Positions 1 through 5,346 of a stretch of 5,346 bases of DNA are shown one piece after another (positions within the stretch are counted from its first letter, which is position 1; every line of letters begins with the position of its first letter). The stretch lies in the NCBI GenBank assembly GCA_035628595.1, contig DASPJN010000178.1:1-5346 (forward strand). Direction: 5' to 3'. The position numbers and the translations under genes were made by a program. The stretch is from Chryseosolibacter sp035628595 (GTDB taxonomy: Bacteria; Bacteroidota; Bacteroidia; Cytophagales; Cyclobacteriaceae). Below the pieces are notes generated by a model. That model worked only from the letters and a program-made list of their open reading frames with translations. It did not search any database and was not told the origin of the DNA.

Positions 1-395
1 CGCCGGAGGAATTTTCTGATTTAGTCTATAATCTGCTCAATGAATATTTGCCAATGGAACGCGTCGTCATTCAATCATTCGATTTCAGGGTGCTTCAATA
101 TTGGCATGCAAAATATCCTGAAGTTCGGCTGGCTGCATTAGTTGAGAACAAAAGCTCTATTAATAAGAATCTTGATAATCTTGGATTCAATCCATCGATT
201 TATAGTCCCTACTTCGAGTTGCTGACTCCGGAAGATGTTAAGAAATTGCAGCGCATGAAAATCAGGGTCATCCCATGGACCGTCAATGACCCCAAGGACA
301 TGAAGCAAATCAAGGACATGGGTGTTGATGGTTTCATCACCGACTATCCCGACCGCGCCGCCGAGCTTGGCCTCGGAATCCGGCGAAAGAATTAA
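1..395 (+). CDS. Glycerophosphodiester phosphodiesterase, C-terminal part (5' end outside window)
   Basis: This is the 3' part of a GDPD-family enzyme, which hydrolyses glycerophosphodiesters to glycerol-3-phosphate and an alcohol. The open frame (codons starting at base 3) is uninterrupted from the left edge, and the in-frame ATG at 48 lies inside the domain, so it is not the real start. The visible part matches the last strands of the GDPD TIM barrel: VVIQSFDF, then a long helix, IRVIPWTVND with the conserved Trp, and GVDGFITDYPD near the C-terminus, where the family usually ends. The catalytic His, Glu and Asp residues lie in the N-terminal half, which is not in the window, so activity and location (cytoplasmic or exported) cannot be judged. 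The next gene starts 74 nt downstream. Family assignment is quite sure; the exact substrate is unknown. Confidence 0.87.
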   Translation, partial: PEEFSDLVYNLLNEYLPMERVVIQSFDFRVLQYWHAKYPEVRLAALVENKSSINKNLDNLGFNPSIYSPYFELLTPEDVKKLQRMKIRVIPWTVNDPKDMKQIKDMGVDGFITDYPDRAAELGLGIRRKN

Positions 396-443
396 CCAAG
401 CATTGCACCAGCATCGTACATTTTATTGTTCGAAGCTTTTTCC

Positions 444-451
444 TATTCTTG
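444..451 (+). promoter_or_regulatory. Possible -7 element (TATTCTTG) before the PfkB kinase
   Basis: TATTCTTG matches the Bacteroidota -7 consensus TAnnTTTG at all but one fixed position and lies 18 nt before the chosen ATG. The nearest TTG upstream (426-428) gives a spacer of only 15 nt, shorter than usual, so this is a weak candidate. The kinase could instead be read through from the upstream gene. Confidence 0.25.
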
Positions 452-469
452 TGCTCTCAAAAATCTGGC

Positions 470-1468
470 ATGGATAAGCGCTATAATGTGTACGGAATAG
501 GGAACGCACTCGTCGATATCGTCACAGAAGTCGACAATTCCTTTTTCGGAAAAAATGGAATCGAACCTGGTTTGATGACGCTGGTAGATGAAGAACGCCA
601 GCACCACCTGATGAAGGTCATCGACATGAAAAAAAGTAAGATGGCATGCGGTGGTTCCGCAGGCAACACGATGATCGCTGTCAGTCAATTTGGCGGAAAC
701 GCTTTTTACTCCTGCCTCGTTGCCAAAGACCAGCTGGGAAAGTTCTTCCTTGAGGATTTAAAAAGAAATGGAGTAGAGACAAACCTTACTTACGAAAGAC
801 TTTCGGATGGTATTACCGGTAAGTGTCTGGTGATGACAACCCCCGACGCGGAGAGGACTTTGAACACATTCCTTGGTATCAGTTCAAACTTCTCTGTTCA
901 ACAACTCGATGAAGCAGCTATTAAAGACTCAAACTATATTTATCTCGAAGGATACCTGGTAACGAGTCCGGACGCACTTGAGGCGATGAAAGAAGCGAAA
1001 AGGATCGCTGAGCGGAACAACGTTAAAACTACCCTTACGTTCTCGGATGCCAGCATGGTGAAATACTTCCGTTCGCAAATGCATGAAGTAGTTGGTGCGA
1101 GCGTCGACTTGCTGTTTTGTAATGAGGAGGAGGCAATGATCTATACCGAAACATCCAGCCTGCTTGCGGCAAGGGAAAAGTTGAAAGAGGTGGCGAAGCA
1201 TTTTGTCATCACCCTCGGAGCAAATGGTGCGCTCGTTTACGATGGAGACACGTTTATCACGATTGAGCCGTACGCTGTAAAGGCGATTGACACAAACGGC
1301 GCCGGCGATATGTTTGCCGGAGCCTTTTTATACGGGATCACGCATAACCACAGCTACGCCGAAGCTGGCAAGCTGGCGTCGCTTGCTTCCGCACGCGTGG
1401 TGTCGCAATTTGGCCCAAGATTAAGTCCCGAGCAGGTGAAGAAAGTTTTGGCGGATCTTATTGCGTGA
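470..1468 (+). CDS. PfkB-family carbohydrate/nucleoside kinase, probably adenosine kinase
   Basis: This is a ribokinase-fold (PfkB) enzyme of 332 residues that transfers phosphate from ATP to a sugar or nucleoside in the cytoplasm. Visible motifs are the N-terminal strand GIGNALVDIV, the substrate-site glycine motif GGSAGNT (61-67), CLVMTTPDAERTLNTFLG, FCNEEEA in the middle, VITLGANGALVY, and the PfkB signature DTNGAGD (274-280), with Asp280 as the expected catalytic base and the GAG backbone as the anion hole. Close relatives in Bacteroidota are usually annotated adenosine kinase, and the length fits; the substrate is inferred, and another nucleoside or sugar remains possible. I start at ATG 470 because the alternative TTG at 449 only adds seven residues (MCSQKSG) outside the conserved fold and overlaps a possible promoter element. 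No strong Shine-Dalgarno sequence is visible. No clear terminator follows the stop. Confidence 0.88.
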   Translation: MDKRYNVYGIGNALVDIVTEVDNSFFGKNGIEPGLMTLVDEERQHHLMKVIDMKKSKMACGGSAGNTMIAVSQFGGNAFYSCLVAKDQLGKFFLEDLKRNGVETNLTYERLSDGITGKCLVMTTPDAERTLNTFLGISSNFSVQQLDEAAIKDSNYIYLEGYLVTSPDALEAMKEAKRIAERNNVKTTLTFSDASMVKYFRSQMHEVVGASVDLLFCNEEEAMIYTETSSLLAAREKLKEVAKHFVITLGANGALVYDGDTFITIEPYAVKAIDTNGAGDMFAGAFLYGITHNHSYAEAGKLASLASARVVSQFGPRLSPEQVKKVLADLIA

Positions 1469-1501
1469 TCTTAAAACTTGTTTTCTAGGCTGATTTCGTT
1501 G

Positions 1502-1515
1502 TTTTTGGCCAAAAA
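1502..1515. repeat. Perfect 14-nt palindrome TTTTTGGCCAAAAA
   Basis: A perfect palindrome sits between the PfkB gene and the rpmH promoter. It has no loop, so it is a poor terminator hairpin; a protein binding site is possible, as is chance in A/T-rich intergenic DNA. Confidence 0.4.
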
Positions 1516-1539
1516 GTTGCCTGTTATTGTCTTTTGGGG

Positions 1540-1570
1540 TTGTGAATTACACAATTACTTTTCATCTTTG
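1540..1570 (+). promoter_or_regulatory. Bacteroidota-type promoter for the rpmH-rnpA cluster
   Basis: A -33 TTG (1540-1542) is followed after 20 nt by CATCTTTG (1563-1570), which matches the -7 consensus TAnnTTTG except for its first base. Transcription would start around 1575-1578, leaving a leader of about 30 nt before the L34 start. The spacing and the position directly before a ribosomal protein gene support the call. An imperfect inverted repeat TTGTG-N5-CACAA (1540-1554) covers the -33 element. Confidence 0.65.
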
Positions 1571-1605
1571 CAGCCCTTAATTTTTAAGGCAAAACTTTCA
1601 GGAAG

Positions 1606-1767
1606 ATGAAACGCACATACCAACCTTCGAAAAGAAAAAGAAAGAATAAGCACGGGTTCCGTGAAAGAATGGCCTCTGCTAACGGCCGCCGGGTACTTGC
1701 TTCGCGTCGCAGAAAAGGAAGAAAGAAGCTCACCGTTTCTGACGAGAAAACACTTAAGCGCGGATAA
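1606..1767 (+). CDS. rpmH: 50S ribosomal protein L34
   Basis: This 53-residue, very basic protein is ribosomal protein L34 of the large subunit, which binds 23S rRNA. Translation gives MKRTYQPSKRKRKNKHGFRE, then RMASANGRRVLASRRRKGRKKLTVSDEKTLKRG, which fits the family across its whole length: the MKRTYQPS start, NKHGFRERM, and GRRVLASRRRKGR. The length is normal for Bacteroidota, with the usual short extension after KLTVS. The start follows a purine-rich AGGAAG directly before the ATG, too close to be an ideal ribosome binding site. It is first in the cluster, directly downstream of a promoter, and rnpA follows after 85 nt, the gene order found in most bacteria. Identification is essentially certain. 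Confidence 0.98.
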   Translation: MKRTYQPSKRKRKNKHGFRERMASANGRRVLASRRRKGRKKLTVSDEKTLKRG

Positions 1768-1773
1768 TCGCTT

Positions 1774-1794
1774 GATCTGACTTTGAGTCAGATC
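1774..1794 (+). promoter_or_regulatory. Strong hairpin between rpmH and rnpA (attenuator or processing site)
   Basis: GATCTGACT (1774-1782), loop TTG, AGTCAGATC (1786-1794) form a perfect 9-bp stem starting six nt after the rpmH stop. Only a short TTGTAT follows, not a U-run, so full intrinsic termination is doubtful. Partial termination, RNase processing or protection of the rpmH 3' end would all fit the need for much more L34 than RNase P protein. The role is inferred; the structure is seen directly. Confidence 0.6.
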
Positions 1795-1806
1795 TTGTAT
1801 CAGGTC

Positions 1807-1833
1807 ACTGAATAAGATAACTTACTGTTCAGT
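1807..1833 (+). promoter_or_regulatory. Second, bulged hairpin in the rpmH-rnpA spacer
   Basis: ACTGAATAAG (1807-1816), loop ATAA, CTTA, a three-base bulge CTG (1825-1827), then TTCAGT (1828-1833) can pair into a 10-bp bulged stem. It ends 19 nt before the rnpA start, so it could influence translation initiation of rnpA or form part of an RNase processing site. It is A/T-rich and weaker than the first hairpin. Confidence 0.35.
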
Positions 1834-1852
1834 TGAACCGGCAAAATCTTCA

Positions 1853-2218
1853 ATGCGTTCTACATTTCCTAAACGGGAAAAACTTACAAGCGAAAAACTT
1901 ATACAGGAACTCTTCAGCAAGGGTTCCTCTTTTTATTCGTTCCCGTTCAAGGTGATTTCGCTTCCTCTTCCCGAATCCTCGGCTTCACATCAGATTCTGT
2001 TTTCGGTTTCGAAAAGGACCTTCAAAAAGGCAGTTGACCGAAACCTGATTAAACGCAGAATGCGTGAATCTTACCGATTGAATAAAAACTTACTTGCCCA
2101 AACACCCAAGCGGGCGATTGCGTATATTTATAATGCAAAAGAAATCCTAACCTTTGCACAAATTCAAGAACGATTAATTCGAACTTTTAACCGTTTTGAT
2201 CATGTGGAGAAGATTTAA
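1853..2218 (+). CDS. rnpA: Ribonuclease P protein component
   Basis: This 121-residue basic protein is the protein subunit of RNase P, which works with the RNA subunit to remove 5' leaders from tRNA precursors. Visible family features are the N-terminal FPKREKLTSEKLIQELFSKG (5-24), a central strand region ending in FSVSKRTFKKA, and the RNR signature VDRNLIKRRMRESYR (61-75), which contacts the catalytic RNA and pre-tRNA leader. Length is normal. The ATG at 1853 places the conserved N-terminal segment right after the start, so no longer form is needed. It lies 85 nt after rpmH, and its last 17 nt overlap the start of the protease gene. The yidD gene that often follows rnpA in other bacteria is not present here. 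Confidence 0.96.
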   Translation: MRSTFPKREKLTSEKLIQELFSKGSSFYSFPFKVISLPLPESSASHQILFSVSKRTFKKAVDRNLIKRRMRESYRLNKNLLAQTPKRAIAYIYNAKEILTFAQIQERLIRTFNRFDHVEKI

Positions 2219-3863
2219 GTGGCCGGTTCTGCTGGCTTTGTTGACTTTAACAACATTTGCATTCCGAACGCCAGCGGAGAAATATTTCGAGGTTGCCAAA
2301 AGCCTCGACATCTTCGCCACGCTTTTCAAAGAAGTCAATGCCTATTACGTAGATGATGTTAAACCTGAGCAGCTCATTCGCAAAGGCATCGACGGCATGC
2401 TTTCATCCCTCGATCCGTACACCGACTTTATTCCTGAAGATGAATTGGAATCATTTCGCATTACAACAACAGGTCAGTATGGTGGAGTGGGCGCGCTGAT
2501 CGGCGTCGTCAATAAAAAAACGGTTATTACACATCCATATAGAAACTTTCCTGCCGAAAAAAACGGGCTCCGCGTGGGGGACGAGATTATTTCAGTTGAT
2601 GGAAAAAATGTCCAGGGTAAATCAACATCAGAGATCAGCTCGTTGCTGAAGGGCCAGCCAAAAACAGAGGTCGAGGTTCGCGTGAAACGCTATGGGAAAG
2701 AAGAAGAAATTGCCTTCAAGATCAAACGTGAAAGGATCAACGTTAGTAACGTAACTTATTACGGCATGATTGATCCGAACATCGGCTATATCAAGTTGGA
2801 GGATTTCACCCCTGGCGCCTCTCGCGAAGTTGCAGATGCACTGACAAAGCTAAAAGAGAAAGGTGCGAGCAAACTCATTCTGGATTTGCGCGATAATCCC
2901 GGTGGTCTGCTCCATGAAGCAGTCAATATCGTGAGCCTTTTTATTCCTAAAGGAATGGAAGTCGTTTCGACGAAAGGAAAGGTTGCTGAGTGGAATAAGA
3001 TTTACAAGACGCTGAACAATCCTGTTGATACAGAAATTCCCATGGTGGTTCTCACCAGCGAAGGAAGCGCGTCAGCTTCGGAGATCGTTGCTGGGGCTTT
3101 ACAGGATTATGACCGCGCGTTGCTAGTCGGTCAAAAGACTTTTGGAAAAGGGCTCGTCCAAACAACCCGCCCTCTCTCGTATAATGCACAGCTGAAAGTT
3201 ACTACTGCCAAGTATTACATCCCAAGCGGAAGATGCATCCAACAACTGGACTATACGCACCGCAAAGAGGATGGTACGGTAGAAAAAATAGCCGATTCAT
3301 TGAAAAGTGAATTCAAGACAAAAGCAGGAAGAATCGTCTATGACGGTGGTGGCCTGGATCCGGATGTTTTGATTGAACAACCATACCTGGGCACTGTTAC
3401 TGTTGCCTTAATGAATTCCGGGTTGATCTTTGACTATGCTTCGAAATTCTGTGGGGAGAACCCGACTCCACCTGACTTCAAGAATTTCACCTTAACGGAT
3501 CCGCAATATCAGGAATTTGTAAAGTGGGTGGAGAGCAGCCAGTTCACGTACACAACGCCTTTGGAAAAGAGCACGAACGCAATGATCGAATCGGCAAAAA
3601 AAGATTCAAATTACGAGTCACTCAAGAATGACCTTGAACGTTTGAAAGAAACGATATCGAACAACAAATCGGCAGACCTTTTCAAATTCAAAGATCAGAT
3701 TGTTTTCTATCTGGAAGAACAGATCGCCTTTCACTATGCGTTAAGCGAGGGACAGGCGGAAATTGCGTTGAAAAAGAGTCCTGAAATTATTGAAGCCAAA
3801 AAAGTACTTTTGAATTCAGGTAATTACAAGAAACTTTTGGATGGCGCTCATACTCAGCCTTGA
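2202..3863 (+). CDS. S41-family C-terminal processing protease with PDZ domain
   Basis: This 553-residue protein is a Ctp/Prc-type serine protease acting in the periplasm or at the inner membrane, where the family trims or degrades proteins recognised by their C-termini. Domains in order: a short basic start (MWRRFKW) and hydrophobic segment (about 8-21) serving as a signal peptide or anchor, with no lipobox Cys; an N-terminal helical part; a PDZ domain (about 88-168, GLRVGDEIISVDGKNV); and the S41 core with LDLRDNPGG (227-235), SASASE and TFGKGLVQ. By alignment with CtpB and Prc spacing, Ser291 and Lys316 are the catalytic pair (25 residues apart, as in the family), with Gln320 assisting. 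A largely helical tail of about 150 residues follows SGRCIQ, as in many Bacteroidota members. I start at ATG 2202; a TTG at 2196 would add two residues. The start overlaps rnpA by 17 nt and the end overlaps tsaB by 23 nt. The physiological substrate is unknown. Confidence 0.93.
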   Translation: MWRRFKWPVLLALLTLTTFAFRTPAEKYFEVAKSLDIFATLFKEVNAYYVDDVKPEQLIRKGIDGMLSSLDPYTDFIPEDELESFRITTTGQYGGVGALIGVVNKKTVITHPYRNFPAEKNGLRVGDEIISVDGKNVQGKSTSEISSLLKGQPKTEVEVRVKRYGKEEEIAFKIKRERINVSNVTYYGMIDPNIGYIKLEDFTPGASREVADALTKLKEKGASKLILDLRDNPGGLLHEAVNIVSLFIPKGMEVVSTKGKVAEWNKIYKTLNNPVDTEIPMVVLTSEGSASASEIVAGALQDYDRALLVGQKTFGKGLVQTTRPLSYNAQLKVTTAKYYIPSGRCIQQLDYTHRKEDGTVEKIADSLKSEFKTKAGRIVYDGGGLDPDVLIEQPYLGTVTVALMNSGLIFDYASKFCGENPTPPDFKNFTLTDPQYQEFVKWVESSQFTYTTPLEKSTNAMIESAKKDSNYESLKNDLERLKETISNNKSADLFKFKDQIVFYLEEQIAFHYALSEGQAEIALKKSPEIIEAKKVLLNSGNYKKLLDGAHTQP

Positions 3864-4521
3864 AACCTCAACTGATGTCTGTTCAGTCGCGCTTCACGAC
3901 AACGGAGATTTACTGAAAGAACTTTCGCTCCACGAGCCAAAAGCACACGCAGCAAGACTAGCTCCATTGATTGATGAGCTGTTGAGAAGCCAGCAGACGA
4001 AGATCTCGAAGCTACAGGCCGTCGCTGTTTCATCGGGCCCAGGCTCATACACCGGTCTACGCATCGGCACTTCTACCGCGAAAGGAATTTGTTTTGCACT
4101 GAACATTCCACTGATCGCGGTTCCGACACTTGAGTTGCTTGCTTTCTCTGTTAAGTCTGCAAACCTTTCTGACCTTCTTTGTCCGATGATTGACGCCCGA
4201 AGAATGGAAGTATATTGTGCAGTATATGACAATCGGCTTGAGTTGATAAGGCCAGTTCAGGCACTTGAGGTAGATGAGAGTAGTTTTAGCGAACTTTTAA
4301 ACGACAAAAGGGTGTTATTCTTCGGCAATGGCGCTGCAAAGTCCGTTGCTGCGTTGAACAGCCCGAATGCTGTGCTGGTTGAAAACATAACGCCTTCAGC
4401 ATCAAAACTTGGCATAGTGGCCACGCAAAAATTTAAGGACAGGAAATTTGAAGATTTGGTTGATTTCGCTCCGTTTTATTTGAAAGAATTCGAGGCGAAA
4501 AAAGCTAAATCACTTTTCTAA
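3841..4521 (+). CDS. tsaB: tRNA threonylcarbamoyladenosine biosynthesis protein TsaB
   Basis: This 226-residue protein is TsaB (YeaZ), the ASKHA-fold partner that binds TsaD and TsaE and is needed for t6A37 formation in ANN-decoding tRNAs in the cytoplasm. It shows the N-terminal ILSLETST nucleotide-fold strand, HAARLAPLIDELL, the highly conserved SSGPGSYTGLRIG (64-76), GICFALNIPLIAVPTLELLA, PMIDARRMEVYCAVYD, and the C-terminal PFYLKEFEAKKAK that closes most Bacteroidota TsaB proteins. It lacks the metal-binding His pair of TsaD, as expected for TsaB. Length is normal. The start at 3841 gives the usual MALILS beginning and lies inside the protease gene, whose stop is 20 nt further on; with no good Shine-Dalgarno sequence, translational coupling is likely. 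The next gene begins 11 nt after the stop. Confidence 0.96.
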   Translation: MALILSLETSTDVCSVALHDNGDLLKELSLHEPKAHAARLAPLIDELLRSQQTKISKLQAVAVSSGPGSYTGLRIGTSTAKGICFALNIPLIAVPTLELLAFSVKSANLSDLLCPMIDARRMEVYCAVYDNRLELIRPVQALEVDESSFSELLNDKRVLFFGNGAAKSVAALNSPNAVLVENITPSASKLGIVATQKFKDRKFEDLVDFAPFYLKEFEAKKAKSLF

Positions 4522-4532
4522 AAAGTTATATC

Positions 4533-5051
4533 ATGTCAGAGTCTGAAACTGGAATTGTGAACCGGGTTGCGAGCAGCAGCCTCATAACTTTTGATCTTGA
4601 GGAATACTATCAACCCGGTGAGCGGATTTTGTTAGATATTAAGGATCAGCTTTTTCAGGGAATGATTTTGCGTGAAAAAGATTTCCGTGATTATATAAAG
4701 GCGACGGATTGGAGTATGTATACGAACAAATTTGTTGCTATAACATGTTCCGCCGATGCAATTGTCCCCACGTGGGCGTACATGCTTTTGTCGTCAGCGC
4801 TGCAGCCTTTTGCCAAACAAATAGTATTTGGCGACCTGACAATCCTGGAACGGAAGATTTATTCGGATCAGCTTGCCACGGTTGATTGGGCATCATTTGC
4901 TAATGCGAAAGTTGTCATTAAAGGTTGTAGTAAAGTAGCTGTACCCTTGCAGGCATACGTAGAGGCTACACGCGCATTGAGACCTTATGCATCCAGTATT
5001 ATGTTTGGAGAAGCTTGCAGCACCGTTCCGGTTTATAAGAGGCCAAAATAA
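4533..5051 (+). CDS. DUF2480 family protein of unknown function
   Basis: This 172-residue protein resembles DUF2480, a family known mainly from Bacteroidota with no established function. No signal peptide or membrane segment is visible, so it is probably cytoplasmic. The N-terminus has IVNRVASSSLITFDLEEYY, a typical family opening. The rest is built from two similar halves: residues 44-101 align without gaps to 103-160, with about 20 identities of 58. The shared positions include IL..K...D.....DW, VP..AY, AL.P.A..I.FG. Cysteines at 72, 132 and 162 do not form an obvious metal site. It follows tsaB by 11 nt, so it is very likely co-transcribed with it, which hints at, but does not show, a link with translation or cell growth. 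The ATG at 4533 has an A-rich stretch before it and no clear Shine-Dalgarno sequence. Confidence 0.85.
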   Translation: MSESETGIVNRVASSSLITFDLEEYYQPGERILLDIKDQLFQGMILREKDFRDYIKATDWSMYTNKFVAITCSADAIVPTWAYMLLSSALQPFAKQIVFGDLTILERKIYSDQLATVDWASFANAKVVIKGCSKVAVPLQAYVEATRALRPYASSIMFGEACSTVPVYKRPK

Positions 5052-5066
5052 TCAGCTGGCTTTTGC

Positions 5067-5088
5067 GAATTTTCCCTCTTGAAAATTC
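5067..5088 (+). terminator. Possible terminator hairpin after the DUF2480 gene
   Basis: GAATTTTC (5067-5074), a six-base loop, and GAAAATTC (5081-5088) form a perfect 8-bp stem 15 nt after the DUF2480 stop, where the cluster should end. The stem is A/T-rich and no U-run follows, so termination would be weak or factor-assisted; the position is the main argument. Confidence 0.4.
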
Positions 5089-5154
5089 TGTGATTCACAC
5101 GCATAGTCAATGAATCAATCGCATCGCATTCATTAAAAATAATCTTATCAAAAG

Positions 5155-5187
5155 TTTGTTGAAGATGTTGTGGTATTGATACATTTG
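5155..5187 (+). promoter_or_regulatory. Upstream tandem promoter P1 (Bacteroidota type)
   Basis: TTTG (5155-5158) and an adjacent TTG (5159-5161) are followed, after 21 or 18 nt, by TACATTTG (5180-5187), a full match to TAnnTTTG. Transcription would begin near 5192-5195 and run toward the right edge. No reading frame follows before the second promoter, so P1 probably drives the same downstream unit as P2. Confidence 0.55.
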
Positions 5188-5245
5188 TGACCCTTTTGGC
5201 AGGAGAGGGTTTTGAGGTTTGAGAAGTTGTTGGTGTGTTTTTGGG

Positions 5246-5299
5246 ATAAAAAATTTCTTCAAAAAAGATTTGGCGGGGTTAAAAAAACAGATACCTTTG
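5246..5299 (+). promoter_or_regulatory. Strong promoter P2 with A/T-rich upstream tract, rRNA-operon type
   Basis: TTTG (5269-5272) and TACCTTTG (5292-5299) match both Bacteroidota promoter elements perfectly, with a 19-nt spacer. The A/T-rich tract at 5246-5268 just upstream resembles an UP element. The local wording TTTGGCGGG, an A-run and TACCTTTGCACTCCC recalls, from memory, promoters before 16S rRNA genes in this phylum. The transcript would start near 5304 and leave the window after about 40 nt. No 16S sequence is reached, so the target is inferred. Confidence 0.75.
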
Positions 5300-5346
5300 C
5301 ACTCCCAAAACGAAAAAGCTGCGGGGAAAGTAGATGAGAGGCGGCC

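Larger units (their letters stand above)
5052..5346. other. Gene-free region: cluster end and leader of the next transcription unit
   Basis: No credible coding frame is seen on either strand. The stretch holds the hairpin at 5067-5088, a short palindrome TGTGATTCACA (5089-5099), overlapping inverted repeats at 5091-5134, and the tandem promoters P1 and P2. The last 40 nt would be the transcribed leader of whatever lies to the right. Confidence 0.7.

Noticed and set aside
449..469. TTG start giving a longer PfkB kinase
   Set aside because: It adds only seven non-conserved residues and overlaps a possible -7 element; the ATG at 470 matches the family start.
443..1201. Open frames on the minus strand across the PfkB kinase gene
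   Set aside because: They lie opposite a well-conserved gene, resemble no known protein, and have no promoter or ribosome binding site.
2196..2201. TTG start for the S41 protease
   Set aside because: It adds two residues; the ATG at 2202 directly precedes the basic n-region of the signal segment.
3854..4232. Two open frames on the minus strand across tsaB
   Set aside because: They are antisense to conserved tsaB motifs (SSGPGSYTG) and show low-complexity, non-protein-like composition.
5089..5099. CRP-like site TGTGATTCACA
   Set aside because: A classical CRP site has TGTGA-N6-TCACA; here the half-sites are one base apart, so the fit is poor.
5300..5346. Start of a 16S rRNA or tRNA gene at the right edge
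   Set aside because: No AGAGTTTGATC-like 16S start and no tRNA cloverleaf is visible before the window ends; only a leader is supported.
1..5346. CRISPR array, insertion sequence, or a new multi-gene defence-type system
   Set aside because: No regularly spaced repeats, no transposase and no terminal inverted repeats; six of the seven genes belong to well-known housekeeping families, and the seventh is a DUF2480 protein in the same cluster.

Overview
The window looks like a chromosomal housekeeping stretch from a member of the Bacteroidota, possibly a Cytophagales-type environmental bacterium (the order is an inference). Three things support this. Several upstream regions carry the Bacteroidota sigma factor pattern TTTG/TTG - about 19 nt - TAnnTTTG. 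Ribosome binding sites are weak or absent. One gene encodes a DUF2480 protein, a family known mainly from Bacteroidota. All genes are on the + strand. I found no mobile element, CRISPR array, tRNA or rRNA gene inside the window.

Layout. The 3' part of a glycerophosphodiester phosphodiesterase gene runs off the left edge and ends at 395. After 74 nt comes a PfkB-family sugar/nucleoside kinase, most like adenosine kinase (470-1468). A 137-nt intergenic region holds a Bacteroidota-type promoter and leads into a tight gene cluster: rpmH (ribosomal protein L34, 1606-1767, a short gene), rnpA (RNase P protein, 1853-2218), an S41 C-terminal processing protease (2202-3863), tsaB (t6A tRNA modification, 3841-4521) and a DUF2480 gene (4533-5051). 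From rnpA onward the genes overlap or nearly touch (17-nt overlap, 23-nt overlap, 11-nt gap), so they are probably one transcript with coupled translation. The 85-nt rpmH-rnpA gap holds two hairpins that could lower expression of everything after the very abundant L34.

The last 295 nt (5052-5346) have no gene. They hold a possible terminator hairpin, several short inverted repeats and two good matches to the Bacteroidota promoter in tandem. The second has an A/T-rich upstream tract and a perfect TTTG-N19-TACCTTTG, typical of very strong promoters. A stable RNA operon (rRNA) or another highly expressed gene probably begins just past the right edge.

Functionally, the cluster joins ribosome assembly (L34), tRNA 5' maturation (RnpA) and tRNA modification (TsaB) with an envelope protease and an uncharacterised protein. 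No clear new system is present. The most interesting points are a clean internal duplication in the DUF2480 protein, the rpmH-rnpA hairpins, and the tandem promoters at the right edge.
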